64,000 nt of DNA from the NCBI RefSeq assembly GCF_004000985.1, contig NZ_BIMH01000012.1, forward strand, positions 56,697 to 120,696. The letters run 5' to 3'. This stretch comes from Paenibacillus validus NBRC 15382. Lineage in GTDB: Bacteria; Bacillota; Bacilli; Paenibacillales; NBRC-103111. Positions 51,418 through 62,989 of this stretch are shown piece by piece. How positions within the stretch are numbered: the stretch's first letter is position 1; every line of letters starts with the position of its first letter. Below the pieces are notes generated by a model that had not been told where the DNA came from, ran no database searches, and saw only the letters and a program-made list of their open reading frames with translations. The position numbers and the translations under genes were made by a program.

Positions 51418-52323
51418 TTATACATATGCCGTCAAAAATTTTCGGACGATCTCTAGGACGTCAGGCGTCCAGAAGCGGATGCCGTGCCCGGCGCCTTTCA
51501 CTTTGTAGAACGTGACGTCTTGTCCCGCTTCTTTCAACGCTTCGTACAGCAATACGCTTTGATTAAACGGAACCAGCTCATCCTGGTCTCCGTGCATGAT
51601 CAGGAACGGCGGCAACGCTTTTTCCCTGGAAATATAGGTGATCGGATTCGCTCTCGAAACTTTGTCCGGATGCTCCTGAATAGGACCGCCGATGAGCAAG
51701 GATTCAGGCGAGTCCCCGGCATCATGGTCCACTTTGGAAGGATACTTGTTCATTTGCAGCAAATCCGTAGGGCCGTAGAAATCGACGACGGCTTTCACTC
51801 CGCTGGACTGCTCCGTATACCGGTCCGATTCGAACTCCGCAAAACCTTCGCTTACGCCGACTAAAGCGGATAGATGTCCGCCCGACGAATCTCCCCATAC
51901 GGCAACCCGTGCAGGGTCAATCTGATACTTGTCGGCATTGGCCCTCAAATAGCGGATGGCGGTCTTAACGTCTTGAATTTGTGCAGGAAACGTTGCTTCG
52001 AGGGAATGCCGGTATTCGACACTCGCCACAACATACCCGTGATGGGCGAAGTCGGACAATTGAGGAATAGCCATATACAGACTTTGAGGAAGCCAGCCCG
52101 ATCCTTGTACATACACCAGTAACGGATAAGGCCCCTTTGCTCGGGAAGGCATGACGATATTTATCTTTAAGGAGCGGTCTTCGTATTGAGCATACTCGAT
52201 ATCGGGCAAATATACACACGCATAGCCGTCATTTTGATCGCCATATACGATCTGCATGCCCTCCGGACTTTTTTGATCTGCAGGAACATGCATATCCCTG
52301 AATTTTATTTTCGGTGCAGACAT
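51418..52323 (-). CDS. Alpha/beta hydrolase (esterase/lipase, BD-FAE-like)
   Basis: The 301-residue cytoplasmic enzyme has the nucleophile elbow WGDSSGGHLSALV near 165, aspartate in MHGDQDELVPF near 245 and histidine in GAGHGIRFW near 280. The oxyanion loop is YVQGSGW, in place of HGGGW. I choose ATG 52323, after AAAGGAG, over the longer frame to 52362. Position after praI suggests hydrolysis of an aromatic ester that yields 4-hydroxybenzoate, but this is inference. Confidence 0.82.
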   Translation of the reverse strand: MSAPKIKFRDMHVPADQKSPEGMQIVYGDQNDGYACVYLPDIEYAQYEDRSLKINIVMPSRAKGPYPLLVYVQGSGWLPQSLYMAIPQLSDFAHHGYVVASVEYRHSLEATFPAQIQDVKTAIRYLRANADKYQIDPARVAVWGDSSGGHLSALVGVSEGFAEFESDRYTEQSSGVKAVVDFYGPTDLLQMNKYPSKVDHDAGDSPESLLIGGPIQEHPDKVSRANPITYISREKALPPFLIMHGDQDELVPFNQSVLLYEALKEAGQDVTFYKVKGAGHGIRFWTPDVLEIVRKFLTAYV

Positions 52324-52418
52324 CGGTCGGAGCTCCTTTATTCTGTATTGGGTAACGTCCACAAACTAAAGCAGCCTTGATCTTGTAGACCAGATCAAGG
52401 ACGCTCAAGCGACTCCCG

Positions 52419-54574
<2,156 letters not shown>

Positions 54575-54608
54575 CTTCAAGACCTCCAGGTAAGCTGATG
54601 GATACGTT

Positions 54609-54800
54609 TTACTTCCGTCTCTCCGATACCGGAACCCCGGCGATACCCCAGTGCGTCTTCGGAACTTCCGTGACGAGCACCCGGATATTTTCTTTCGGGG
54701 CATCCAGCTCTTCGGAAACCGTATCGGTCACGCGGGCAATCAGGCTTTTCACTTTTTCAGGCGGACGGCCTTCCAGAATCTGAATGTTAATAATCGGCAT
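54609..54800 (-). CDS. praC: 4-oxalocrotonate tautomerase
   Basis: The 63-residue protein starts MPIINIQILEGRPPEKVKSL, with the catalytic N-terminal proline exposed after methionine removal and an arginine at position 12, as in 4-OT. It interconverts the enol and keto forms of oxalocrotonate. A conserved THWGI segment lies near residue 49. It lies between praD and praH. Confidence 0.92.
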   Translation of the reverse strand: MPIINIQILEGRPPEKVKSLIARVTDTVSEELDAPKENIRVLVTEVPKTHWGIAGVPVSERRK

Positions 54801-54817
54801 ATCTGATCATTCCTTTG

Positions 54818-55600
54818 CTATTCTTTTACAATAAAATCGACGGTACCCAGTCCATCGAACTTGGCCGAAACGGAATCGCCCACATTCAGCATGACGGCGC
54901 CCGTTATTCCGCCGCTCAAAATAATTTGTCCGGCTTTCAGCTTCAGCCCTTTTCTTGCGAGCATATTGGCCAGCATCGCGACGGAGTTCGCCGGATGCCC
55001 GACGACAGCGGCTCCTGCGCCAAGATCCTTGATTTGTCCGTTAATGCTCAACGTAACACCGAGTAAGTCCAGCTCCAGATTGTCGGGACGCTTAATCGTG
55101 CTGCCAAAGAAAACTCTGGACGAAGAAGCGTTGTCTGCAATGACATCGGGAAGCGTAAACTGGAAGTTTTGGTAACGGCTGTCGATGATCTCGAGCGCAG
55201 GCAGCACGTAGTCCGTAGCCGCGAGCACTTGAGCTCCCGTAATGCCGGGGCCCTCGATATCTTTGCCCAGTACGAAAGCAATCTCCGCCTCCACCTTCGG
55301 GTGAATGAGATCGCTTATGGCAAGCTCCTGACCGTTCACTACCATATAATCGAAAATATATCCGTAAATAGGCTCGTTCACATTCATTTGCTTCATCTTC
55401 GCTTGGCTGGTTAACCCCATCTTCGGACCTACGATGCGGTAGCCTTCTTCCAGCTTCATATGCACCAATTGCTCTTGAATGGCATAACCGGCTTCAACGG
55501 TCAAATCGGGATGCTCGTTCGTTAGCTTGAGCACCTCTTTCTTCTCCACTTCCGCATTAATCAGGAAGCGGGCGAGGTCTTTGATAACAGTCTTATCCAT
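54818..55600 (-). CDS. praD: 4-oxalocrotonate decarboxylase
   Basis: The 260-residue protein belongs to the hydratase/decarboxylase family of meta-cleavage pathways: GPKMGLTSQAKMKQMNVNEP near 58-77, the metal-binding [18 protein letters not shown] near 103-120 and ALEIIDSRYQNFQFTLPD near 136-153. It is homologous to PraE. Assignment as decarboxylase follows gene order (next to the tautomerase), since the two activities are hard to separate by motif. Confidence 0.85.
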   Translation of the reverse strand: MDKTVIKDLARFLINAEVEKKEVLKLTNEHPDLTVEAGYAIQEQLVHMKLEEGYRIVGPKMGLTSQAKMKQMNVNEPIYGYIFDYMVVNGQELAISDLIHPKVEAEIAFVLGKDIEGPGITGAQVLAATDYVLPALEIIDSRYQNFQFTLPDVIADNASSSRVFFGSTIKRPDNLELDLLGVTLSINGQIKDLGAGAAVVGHPANSVAMLANMLARKGLKLKAGQIILSGGITGAVMLNVGDSVSAKFDGLGTVDFIVKE

Positions 55601-55620
55601 CTTCGTCCTCCCGAATTTGT

Positions 55621-56634
55621 TTAGTTGCGTTGTTTGGCTAGCTCTGCGGCCACATCCACGATCATATCTTCTTGACCGCCAACGACTTTACGCTTGCCCA
55701 ATTCAATTAACACATCCCGCGAGTCGATGTTGAACCGTTTAGCCGCGCGCTGTGCGTGAAGCAGGAAGCTCGAGTATACGCCCGCGTAGCCAAGCACCAG
55801 ATTATCGCGGGTAATTTCTTGAGGAACCTGCAAAATCGGCGCAATCACTTCTTCTGCGACGTCCATAATTTTATAGAGATCGATCCCGGTCCGGATGCCC
55901 ATATGCTCAAGCACGGCAATCAGCACTTCCGTTTGCGTATTGCCTGCGCCGGCTCCCAGGCAGCGGATGCTGCCGTCGATGCGTTTGGCCCCTTCTTCGA
56001 TCGCAGCCAGCGTGTTGGCCATGGCCAGAGACAAATTGTTATGGCCGTGAAAGCCGACGTCCACCTGCAGGTTTTGACGAAGCGCGCGAACTCTTTCCTT
56101 GACCTGATGCGGGAGCAAGGCCCCTGCGGAATCGAACATGTATACCGCATCCGCACCGTAGCTTTCCATTAATTTGGCTTGCTCGACAAGCTTGTCGACC
56201 GGCGCCATATGCGACATCATCAGGAAGCCAACCGTTTCCAGTCCCAGCTCTTTAGCCTTGGACAGATGCTGCGCCGCAACGTCCGCTTCCGTCACATGCG
56301 TTCCGATCCGGGCCATCTTGACTCCAAGCTTGGCCGCTTCCTTCAATTCATGGACCGTACCGATGCCCGGTAATACAAGCACCGCGATTTTGGAGTCGCC
56401 GCTGACGGAGACGGCCGCTTCAATAAGCTCCATTTCATTCGTATGGGACAAGCCGTATTGCAGGGAAGAGCCGCCCAAGCCGTCGCCGTGGGACACTTCG
56501 ATATAGGGGACGCCCGCTTCGCCGAGCGCCTTGGCCACCTTCGCGACTTGCTCAACCGTATATTGATGGGCGATGGCATGGCTGCCGTCGCGGAGGGCCA
56601 CTTCCGTAATCAGTAGATCGCGTTCTGTCGTCAT
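55621..56634 (-). CDS. praF: 4-hydroxy-2-oxovalerate aldolase
   Basis: The 337-residue enzyme has TEVALRDGSHAIAHQY near 10-25 with the metal-binding aspartate, VSHGDGLGGSSLQYG near 46, the metal ligands in GFHGHNNLSLA near 196 and the DRE-TIM architecture. It cleaves 4-hydroxy-2-oxovalerate to pyruvate and acetaldehyde and channels the aldehyde to PraG in a complex. Confidence 0.94.
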   Translation of the reverse strand: MTTERDLLITEVALRDGSHAIAHQYTVEQVAKVAKALGEAGVPYIEVSHGDGLGGSSLQYGLSHTNEMELIEAAVSVSGDSKIAVLVLPGIGTVHELKEAAKLGVKMARIGTHVTEADVAAQHLSKAKELGLETVGFLMMSHMAPVDKLVEQAKLMESYGADAVYMFDSAGALLPHQVKERVRALRQNLQVDVGFHGHNNLSLAMANTLAAIEEGAKRIDGSIRCLGAGAGNTQTEVLIAVLEHMGIRTGIDLYKIMDVAEEVIAPILQVPQEITRDNLVLGYAGVYSSFLLHAQRAAKRFNIDSRDVLIELGKRKVVGGQEDMIVDVAAELAKQRN

Positions 56635-56650
56635 CTTCGAGCTCGCCTCC

Positions 56651-57535
56651 TTACTTAGTCGTTTGGGCCAGACGGTGGCGTGCGATTTCTTCCGCCACTT
56701 TGACCGCAGCTGCCGTCATAATATCGAGATTGCCGGAATAGGTAGGCAGGTAGTCGCCCGCCCCTTCCACCTCGAGAAACACCGTTACTTTGTTGCCGTC
56801 AAAAATCGGAGCCGTCCGAAGCCGGTACCCCGGTACGTACGATTGAATGGAGGCTACCATCTCTTCGATCGAGCGGCTAATCGCCTCTTCGTCCATCTTA
56901 TCGGGGTCGACTAAGGCATAAACGGTATCGCGCATCAGAATCGGCGGTTCGGCGGGGTTCAGAATGATGATCGCCTTGCCCTTCTTCGCTCCACCGATGC
57001 TTTCGATGCCGTGGGCCGTCGTTTCCGTAAACTCGTCGATGTTGGCACGGGTGCCGGGACCCGCGCTCTTGCTGGAAATGGTCGCGACAATTTCCGCATA
57101 TTCCACCGGACACACCCGGTTCACAGCATGAACGATCGGGATCGTCGCTTGACCGCCGCAGGTGACCAAATTGACGTTATCCGCTTCGATATGCTCCTTG
57201 AGGTTGACCGTCGGTACGACCAGCGCGCCTACAGCGGCCGGCGTCAAATCCATGGCCAGCTTCCCTGCGTTTCGCAGCGCCTTCGCATGGCGAATGTGGG
57301 CTTTAGCCGAAGTGGCGTCGAATACGATATCCGCCAGCTCCGGTCTTTCCAGAAAGCCCGGCAGACCGTTCTCAATGGCAACGTATCCCCGTTCTTTCGC
57401 ACGAGCCAATCCATCCGACGCCGGATCAATCCCGATCATCGTCGTCATTTCCAATACTTCGGACCGCTCAAGCTTATACATTAAATCCGTGCCGATGTTG
57501 CCTGAACCAAGCACGGCGACTTTTATCTTGGACAT
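56651..57535 (-). CDS. praG: Acetaldehyde dehydrogenase (acylating)
   Basis: The 294-residue product starts at ATG 57535 ([20 protein letters not shown]) with GAAGGG upstream; the frame is open further but overlaps praE. It has the Rossmann motif GSGNIG near 10, catalytic cysteine in [12 protein letters not shown] near 126, and [15 protein letters not shown] near 158. It turns acetaldehyde and CoA into acetyl-CoA as the partner of PraF. Confidence 0.94.
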   Translation of the reverse strand: MSKIKVAVLGSGNIGTDLMYKLERSEVLEMTTMIGIDPASDGLARAKERGYVAIENGLPGFLERPELADIVFDATSAKAHIRHAKALRNAGKLAMDLTPAAVGALVVPTVNLKEHIEADNVNLVTCGGQATIPIVHAVNRVCPVEYAEIVATISSKSAGPGTRANIDEFTETTAHGIESIGGAKKGKAIIILNPAEPPILMRDTVYALVDPDKMDEEAISRSIEEMVASIQSYVPGYRLRTAPIFDGNKVTVFLEVEGAGDYLPTYSGNLDIMTAAAVKVAEEIARHRLAQTTK

Positions 57536-57579
57536 GACATGCACCATCCCTTCATTATGTGTCCTGAAACCAAATAGCT

Positions 57580-58362
57580 TTAACCTTCGAAGCTTACGCT
57601 GACCTCGCCCAAGTGGGCAAGCCGCGCGCGGAAATGATCTCCCGGCTTGGCATGAACAGCTGCGGACAACGCGCCCGACAAAATCACTTCGCCGGCTTTC
57701 AGCGTAATGCCGAACTCGAACAATTTGTTGGCAAGCCACGCCACGCACGCTGCAGGATCTCCGAGAGCCGCGGCGCCTACGCCGGTATTCATAATCTCGC
57801 CGTTCTTATATAGCACCGAACCTACGAGAGTCAGATCGACGGCATCCGGCTTGACCGGTTTGCCCCCAAGGACATAAAGTCCGGAGGATGCGTTATCCGC
57901 AACCGTATCCTGGAGCTTGATCTTCCAATCGGCCACCCGGCTGTCGACAATTTCAAGCGCAGGCAGCACGTAATCGGTTGCGAGCAGCACATCCAGCGCC
58001 GTTACGTGCGGGCCGATCAAATCTTGTTTCAGCACAAACGCGATTTCCGCCTCGACTCTCGGCTGGAGCAAGCGGGAGAACGGAATGACTCCGCCGTTCT
58101 CCACAACCATATCGTCCAGCAAATGTCCGTAATCAGGCTGATCCACCTTCAGCAGCTGTTGCATCGCCAAGGAAGTCAGACCGATCTTCTTCCCTACGAT
58201 GACGCTGCCTGCCTTCACTTTCTTATCGATATTGATAAGCTGCACCTGGTAAGCGTCTTGTATGGTCAGATCGGGGTCTAATGAAGTAAGCGGATCTACG
58301 CCCTTGCCTTGCCGGACCGCCTGCTCCAAATGATCTGCATAGTTGATCCATTTGCCATCCAT
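57580..58362 (-). CDS. praE: 2-hydroxypenta-2,4-dienoate hydratase
   Basis: The 260-residue protein is a paralogue of PraD, with [20 protein letters not shown] near 57-76, [20 protein letters not shown] near 103-122 and [18 protein letters not shown]. Hydratases of this family add water to 2-hydroxypenta-2,4-dienoate to give 4-hydroxy-2-oxovalerate for PraF. Its place between praB and praG fits praE. Confidence 0.87.
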   Translation of the reverse strand: MDGKWINYADHLEQAVRQGKGVDPLTSLDPDLTIQDAYQVQLINIDKKVKAGSVIVGKKIGLTSLAMQQLLKVDQPDYGHLLDDMVVENGGVIPFSRLLQPRVEAEIAFVLKQDLIGPHVTALDVLLATDYVLPALEIVDSRVADWKIKLQDTVADNASSGLYVLGGKPVKPDAVDLTLVGSVLYKNGEIMNTGVGAAALGDPAACVAWLANKLFEFGITLKAGEVILSGALSAAVHAKPGDHFRARLAHLGEVSVSFEG

Positions 58363-58383
58363 TCGATTGTACCACCTGTCTGA

Positions 58384-59844
58384 TTAGAGTTTGATGCAAA
58401 TATTGGTTAACTCGGAGTAGAACTCGAAGCTGTGTACGCCTCCCTCGCGCCCGATGCCGCTTTGCTTCATACCGCCGAACGGCGTGCGAAGATCGCGGAG
58501 GAACCACGTGTTCACCCAGACGATACCGGCTTCGATCTGACCGGCCACCCGGTGCGCCCGGCGCAAATCGTTCGTCCATACGGAGGCGCTGAGCCCGTAA
58601 TGCGTATCGTTAATTTGCTCGAGCACTTCTTCTTCCGTATCAAACGGAATGACCGTAACGACCGGTCCGAAAATTTCTTCTTTGACGACGCGGCAGTCGC
58701 GAGTGAGCCCGGTAATGATCGTCGGCTCCAGGTAGTAGCCTTTCTCCAAGCCTGCCGGACGTTTGCCGCCGTGCAGGATCGTGCCGCCTTCTTCGACGGC
58801 CAGTTTAATATAGCCGGTCACGCGCTCATAGTGCTCTTCGCTGATCAAGGCGCCGACTTTCGTCTTCGCGTCGAACGGATCGCCGACGACCAGCTCCTTC
58901 GTTTTGGCAACGAATTTATCCAGGAACGCTTCATAGGCGGAACGTTCAACATAAATTCTGGAGCCGCACAAACATACCTCGCCTTGGTTGATAAAGCTCG
59001 ATTTGAGCGTCGTCTCGATCACTTCATCCAGATTGGAATCGGCGAAGATGACATTCGGATTTTTGCCTCCGAGCTCGTAGGACAACCGTTTCAACGATTT
59101 GGCTGCGGCAGCCATGATGATTTTCCCTGTCGTCGTTTCTCCGGTAAAGCTGATTGCATTCACATCCGGATGCTCGGTCAAGGCCGCGCCCGCCGAATTC
59201 GGGCCGAAGCCATGCACCAGATTCACGACGCCGTCCGGCACGCCCGCATCGCGGCAAATTTCGGCCATTACCGTCGCCGTCATCGGCGTAAGCTCCGCCG
59301 GCTTCATGACGACCGTGTTACCGGCAGCAAGCGCAGGGGCCAGCTTCCAAGTCATCAAGAGAAGAGGCAGGTTCCACGGGTTAATGAGCCCGATAACCCC
59401 GACCGGACGGCGGATGGCATAGTTGATCGCCACATCGTCCATTTGGGTCGCTTCGTTCGTAATCGTGCGGATATAATCCGAGAAGAAGTGGAAGTTATAC
59501 GCCGCCCGCGGAATGTCGATGCTGCCGGACAACCAGGTCGGTTTGCCGGTATCCAGCGATTCCAGTACGGAAAGCTCCTCTTTCCGCTCCAGAATCAGAT
59601 CGCCTACCTTGCGCAGGATGGCGATGCGTTCATTCGCGGTCATCTTCTTCCAAGGACCGTTCAGCGCCTTACGGGCGGCTTGGACCGCCAGTTCGATTTC
59701 GGCCGCTCCACCTTCCGCAACGGTCCCCAGCTTCTCTTCCGTCGCCGGATTGATATTGTCGAACGTTTTCCCGTCAAGCGAAGGTACAAATTGGCCGTTA
59801 ATAAAATGTAAACAATCGATTGGTTTCACCTTGGTTTGCTGCAT
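58384..59844 (-). CDS. praB: 2-hydroxymuconate-6-semialdehyde dehydrogenase
   Basis: The 486-residue aldehyde dehydrogenase has ALH-type motifs GLINPWNLPLLLMTWKLAPA near 153-172, catalytic glutamate in YELGGKNPNVIF near 255 and cysteine in NQGEVCLCGSRIYV near 290. The VCLCGSRI segment is typical of hydroxymuconic semialdehyde dehydrogenases. It oxidises the decarboxylated ring-cleavage product to 2-hydroxymuconate. Confidence 0.93.
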   Translation of the reverse strand: MQQTKVKPIDCLHFINGQFVPSLDGKTFDNINPATEEKLGTVAEGGAAEIELAVQAARKALNGPWKKMTANERIAILRKVGDLILERKEELSVLESLDTGKPTWLSGSIDIPRAAYNFHFFSDYIRTITNEATQMDDVAINYAIRRPVGVIGLINPWNLPLLLMTWKLAPALAAGNTVVMKPAELTPMTATVMAEICRDAGVPDGVVNLVHGFGPNSAGAALTEHPDVNAISFTGETTTGKIIMAAAAKSLKRLSYELGGKNPNVIFADSNLDEVIETTLKSSFINQGEVCLCGSRIYVERSAYEAFLDKFVAKTKELVVGDPFDAKTKVGALISEEHYERVTGYIKLAVEEGGTILHGGKRPAGLEKGYYLEPTIITGLTRDCRVVKEEIFGPVVTVIPFDTEEEVLEQINDTHYGLSASVWTNDLRRAHRVAGQIEAGIVWVNTWFLRDLRTPFGGMKQSGIGREGGVHSFEFYSELTNICIKL

Positions 59845-59873
59845 GTCGAATTCTCCTCATCTATCTATATAAT

Positions 59874-60674
59874 TTAAGATACGAACGAAATAATGGCGTT
59901 GGCGCTGCCGGAAGATTGGCCGTAGCCCCAGAACTCCGCGCGCTGCTTATCATCCAGCACACCCAGCAAAGCGGCCAAATGGCGGCCTCCCGATTCAACA
60001 CCAGCGATTCGCGCGTATTGGGTCAACATTTCGCGGGCAGCGGTGTAATCTCCATTCATTAAATAGCCGATGAATTGGTTATCCATCGCCTGTTCCGACC
60101 GGGTCGGCATATGCTCACGGCCCCGGACCAGGTTGTGGGACAAGGCGCCGCTGCTGACGAACACCGCCCGTTTCTCGCTTTCCCTCAGCACTTTGCCGAT
60201 TTGAAGGCCCCATTGATACGATTCTTCCAGGCTGGAAGCCAAGCACACCGATAAACTGATGACGGAGATGTCCTGGTTCGGAACCATGTAACGAAGCGGA
60301 ACAACCGTACCGTAATCCCAAACATAAGTCGGATCGTTGATCTCCAGAATGGGAATACCGGCCGCTTTGCCCGCAGCCACCAGCTTGCGCGCCAACTCCT
60401 CATCGCCTGGATAGTCATACGGCACATCCGAGATAAGATCCGGGCACTCCATCGCCGTCAAGATTCCGGAATGCCTCGGGGTTGCATCCACGTAGTGATG
60501 AAAGGTTGCCGGAAAGTGACAAGACATCAGCACAACTACATCCGTCTTAAGCTCCTTGATGCGGTCCCGCATCTGCTTGAGTCCCTTAACCAAATCCTGT
60601 TGGAAGTCAGGCGTATTGGGTTCATGACAAATGCTTGGAACGTGCGCGGCTAACATAGCCATTTCCAAAGACAT
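59874..60674 (-). CDS. praA: Protocatechuate 2,3-dioxygenase (class III extradiol, LigB fold)
   Basis: The 266-residue protein matches the LigB superfamily: MAMLAAHVPSICHEPN near 5-20 with a metal histidine, VVLMSCHFPATFHHYVDATP near 46-65 and VSSGALSHNLV near 170. These enzymes open the aromatic ring next to the two hydroxyls with Fe(II) or Mn(II). First place in the operon with divergent praR and all downstream pra genes support protocatechuate 2,3-cleavage. GGGAGGG precedes ATG 60674. Confidence 0.9.
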   Translation of the reverse strand: MSLEMAMLAAHVPSICHEPNTPDFQQDLVKGLKQMRDRIKELKTDVVVLMSCHFPATFHHYVDATPRHSGILTAMECPDLISDVPYDYPGDEELARKLVAAGKAAGIPILEINDPTYVWDYGTVVPLRYMVPNQDISVISLSVCLASSLEESYQWGLQIGKVLRESEKRAVFVSSGALSHNLVRGREHMPTRSEQAMDNQFIGYLMNGDYTAAREMLTQYARIAGVESGGRHLAALLGVLDDKQRAEFWGYGQSSGSANAIISFVS

Positions 60675-60759
60675 ATGATCCCTCCCTAAATTTACCTTGA
60701 TGAAAGCACTTACAATGGTTATGATTCAATATTACTCACTTCCGGTTCTGCAATCAACA

Positions 60760-60820
60760 TCGCCGTTCCTCTATATGCAACGAGCTTTATTATTTTTTTC
60801 TCCTTCCTTTCGCCGTTCCG
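60760..60820. promoter_or_regulatory. praR-praA intergenic region with direct repeats
   Basis: TCGCCGTTCC occurs at 60760-60769 and again at 60810-60819, exactly 50 bases apart, in the 232-base gap between divergent praA and praR. About five helical turns would place both on the same DNA face, as expected for a tetrameric IclR-type regulator. A plus-strand TATACT follows the second copy. Other parts of the gap show nothing clear. Confidence 0.55.
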
Positions 60821-60906
60821 CTCATGCTATACTTGTTTTCAAAAAAATTCGTGCCGTATTCTTGTATAGGCAACAACAAACGAATGAGGCCATGTGGGGG
60901 ATTTGT

Positions 60907-61683
60907 ATGCCTGACAAACCAGCAGGGGAATCTACGCTTTCATCCGTCAAAAATTCGCTGCGGATCTTGAATAGCTTTACGAACGAGGAGCCTGAAAAAC
61001 GGGTGATCGATTTAGCGAATGAGCTTCAGCTTGGAAAAAGCACCGTTAGCCGATTGTTAAGCACGCTGGCGAGCGAGGGCTTCGTCACCAAAGACCCCGA
61101 AACCCAGAAATACAGGCTGGGCTTACGGATCCTTACGCTAAACAGCATTGTCATTGCAAACCTGGAGGTTAATAAGGAAGCCCGTCCGATTCTCCGCAAT
61201 CTGGTGAATGAAACCGGAGAAGCGGCCCATATTGCCGTATTGGAAAACCAGGAGGTCGTCTATACCGAGCAAATCGAGTGCTCCCATCCGGTACGTATCC
61301 TGTCTTATGTCGGACGCCGCAACCCGGTTCATTGCACCAGCTCCGGTAAACTTTTGTACGCTTTTTTAGACCGCGTGGCTATCGTGAAGCTGCTGCAGCA
61401 AGAACTGAAGGCGTATACGCCTAATACGATCACCGATCCTGATATCTTGAAAAAGGAACTGATGGAAATCAAACAGGCGGAATTTTGCTACAGCGATTGC
61501 GAGTTTTTACAGGACGTCGTCTCCTTTGCGGCTCCGATCCGCGATTATACGGGAAAGGTGATCGCCGCGATCTCTTTGGTAGGCCCGAAACACCGGATTC
61601 TAAAGCATCAGCATTCAACCATCAAAAACAAGGTGATCAAGGCGGCCAAAGAAATTTCCAGAAATCTCGGGTATATGGCGTAA
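60907..61683 (+). CDS. praR: IclR-family regulator of the pra operon
   Basis: The 258-residue protein starts at ATG 60907 after GGGGGA; the longer frame to 60697 is not family-like. It has a winged helix (SSVKNSLRILNSF, VIDLANELQLGKSTVSRLLS) and an IclR effector domain (GRRNPVHCTSSGKLLYAFL, SFAAPIRDYTGKVIAAISLV). It is divergent from praA as praR is in Paenibacillus sp. JJ-1b, and so is likely to respond to protocatechuate or 4-hydroxybenzoate. Confidence 0.9.
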   Translation: MPDKPAGESTLSSVKNSLRILNSFTNEEPEKRVIDLANELQLGKSTVSRLLSTLASEGFVTKDPETQKYRLGLRILTLNSIVIANLEVNKEARPILRNLVNETGEAAHIAVLENQEVVYTEQIECSHPVRILSYVGRRNPVHCTSSGKLLYAFLDRVAIVKLLQQELKAYTPNTITDPDILKKELMEIKQAEFCYSDCEFLQDVVSFAAPIRDYTGKVIAAISLVGPKHRILKHQHSTIKNKVIKAAKEISRNLGYMA

Positions 61684-61702
61684 GGAAAGAGGGGCGGCTC
61701 GT

Positions 61703-62944
61703 GTGACAAAATTTCATTACGCGTGGATCATTCTTTTCATGTCGTTCGCAGGCGTATTGGGAGCCCAGGGAGTCCGTTTATCATTCGGTGCCTTTGTCGA
61801 GCCCTGGCAGCAGGCATTTGGCGTAGGCCGCGATTCGATCTCTCTCGTTTCCGCCGTCAGCTTTATCGTTTACGGGGTGACCGTCCCCATCTTCGGCAAA
61901 CTGACGGACCGCTTCGGGGTTACGCGCGTGTTTGCATTCAGCGTGTTATTTACCGGCCTATGCACGATCGCCGTCGGCTTTACAAGCGACTTGTGGGAGC
62001 TTGCCCTCGTATACGGCGTTGCCGCGTCCATCGGATTCGGCGGCGCGTCCGGCGTCGTTGCGACCGTTGCGGTTACGCGATGGTTTGCCGCCAAGCGCGG
62101 CCTCGCTTACGGCATATTAGAGGCGGGCTTCGGTGCCGGACAGATGATCATCGCACCCGCTTCCCTGCTTCTGATCCATTCGATCGGATGGGAGCGCACC
62201 TCCGTCTATATGGGCTTGATGCTGATCGTCCTGTGTCCCGTATTGCTCGCTTTCTATCGTTCCAAACCGTCGGAGAAAGGCATGCTTCCCTTGGGGGGCG
62301 TGCAGGCTGAAGAGCCAGCGCCAAGTAGGCTTGAGCCTGCCAAGAAAGCTTCGACCCTGCACATCTTGAAGCTGCGTTCCTTTTGGCTGCTGTTCATTCC
62401 CTTCTTCATTTGCGGATACACCACAACCGGGCTGATGGATACGCACCTGATCGCTTACTGCAGGGGCGCCGGATACTCCACGGCTTTAACGGGAACCGCG
62501 GTCAGCGTGCTGGCGGCTTTCAATATCGTCGGATGTCTGCTATCGGGTAAAATAGCCGACCGCTGGAACCCTGCGATGATTTTAACCGTGTTATATCTCA
62601 TTCGCGCCGCCACGCTGCCGATTCTCTTCCTGACATTCGATCCAGTTTGGCTGCTGGTGTTTTCCATTCTGTTCGGACTTGTCGATTTCGCCACGGTTGC
62701 TCCAACGACACTTTTGACCGCGGACCTGTTTCAAACGAACTCGCTTGGGCTCGTCCTCGGTCTTCTCACCTTGGGCCATCAGTTCGGTTCGGCCCTCGGA
62801 GCTTATTTCCCGGGCTGGCTGTATACGCAAACCGGCAATTACACGCTGCCTTTTCTTACGGCGGCGATTCTGCTCGTCTTCGCTTCCCTGTTAAACCTGA
62901 TGTTTCCGCAAGCCGTGACGAAAAAAAGCGACCTTCCCTGCTGA
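61703..62944 (+). CDS. MFS transporter (MCT/OFA-like), probable hydroxybenzoate carrier
   Basis: The 413-residue protein starts at GTG 61703 after GAGGGG and has 12 helices; MSFAGVLGAQGVRLSFGAFV near 11-30 and GKLTDRFGVTRVF near 63 are typical of the monocarboxylate-type MFS branch. It lies 19 bases after praR, probably in one transcript. By position it should import 4-hydroxybenzoate or protocatechuate. Confidence 0.87.
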   Translation: MTKFHYAWIILFMSFAGVLGAQGVRLSFGAFVEPWQQAFGVGRDSISLVSAVSFIVYGVTVPIFGKLTDRFGVTRVFAFSVLFTGLCTIAVGFTSDLWELALVYGVAASIGFGGASGVVATVAVTRWFAAKRGLAYGILEAGFGAGQMIIAPASLLLIHSIGWERTSVYMGLMLIVLCPVLLAFYRSKPSEKGMLPLGGVQAEEPAPSRLEPAKKASTLHILKLRSFWLLFIPFFICGYTTTGLMDTHLIAYCRGAGYSTALTGTAVSVLAAFNIVGCLLSGKIADRWNPAMILTVLYLIRAATLPILFLTFDPVWLLVFSILFGLVDFATVAPTTLLTADLFQTNSLGLVLGLLTLGHQFGSALGAYFPGWLYTQTGNYTLPFLTAAILLVFASLLNLMFPQAVTKKSDLPC

Positions 62945-62954
62945 AGGTCGCTTT
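62925..62954. terminator. Bidirectional terminator after the MFS gene
   Basis: AAAGCGACCTTC (62925-62936) pairs with GAAGGTCGCTTT (62943-62954), flanked by an A run and a T-rich tail. The stem overlaps the end of the MFS coding region. Confidence 0.8.
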
Positions 62955-62989
62955 CTTGTTAACGTATATTCGCCCGTACGGCGCGATGT

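Noticed and set aside
58432..59811. 459-codon open frame opposite praB
   Set aside because: Antisense to a well-defined aldehyde dehydrogenase; composition and lack of any motif mark it as a shadow.
60697..60906. 70-residue extension of PraR
   Set aside because: The extension runs through the promoter region and is not IclR-like; ATG 60907 has a strong ribosome binding site and gives a normal family length.
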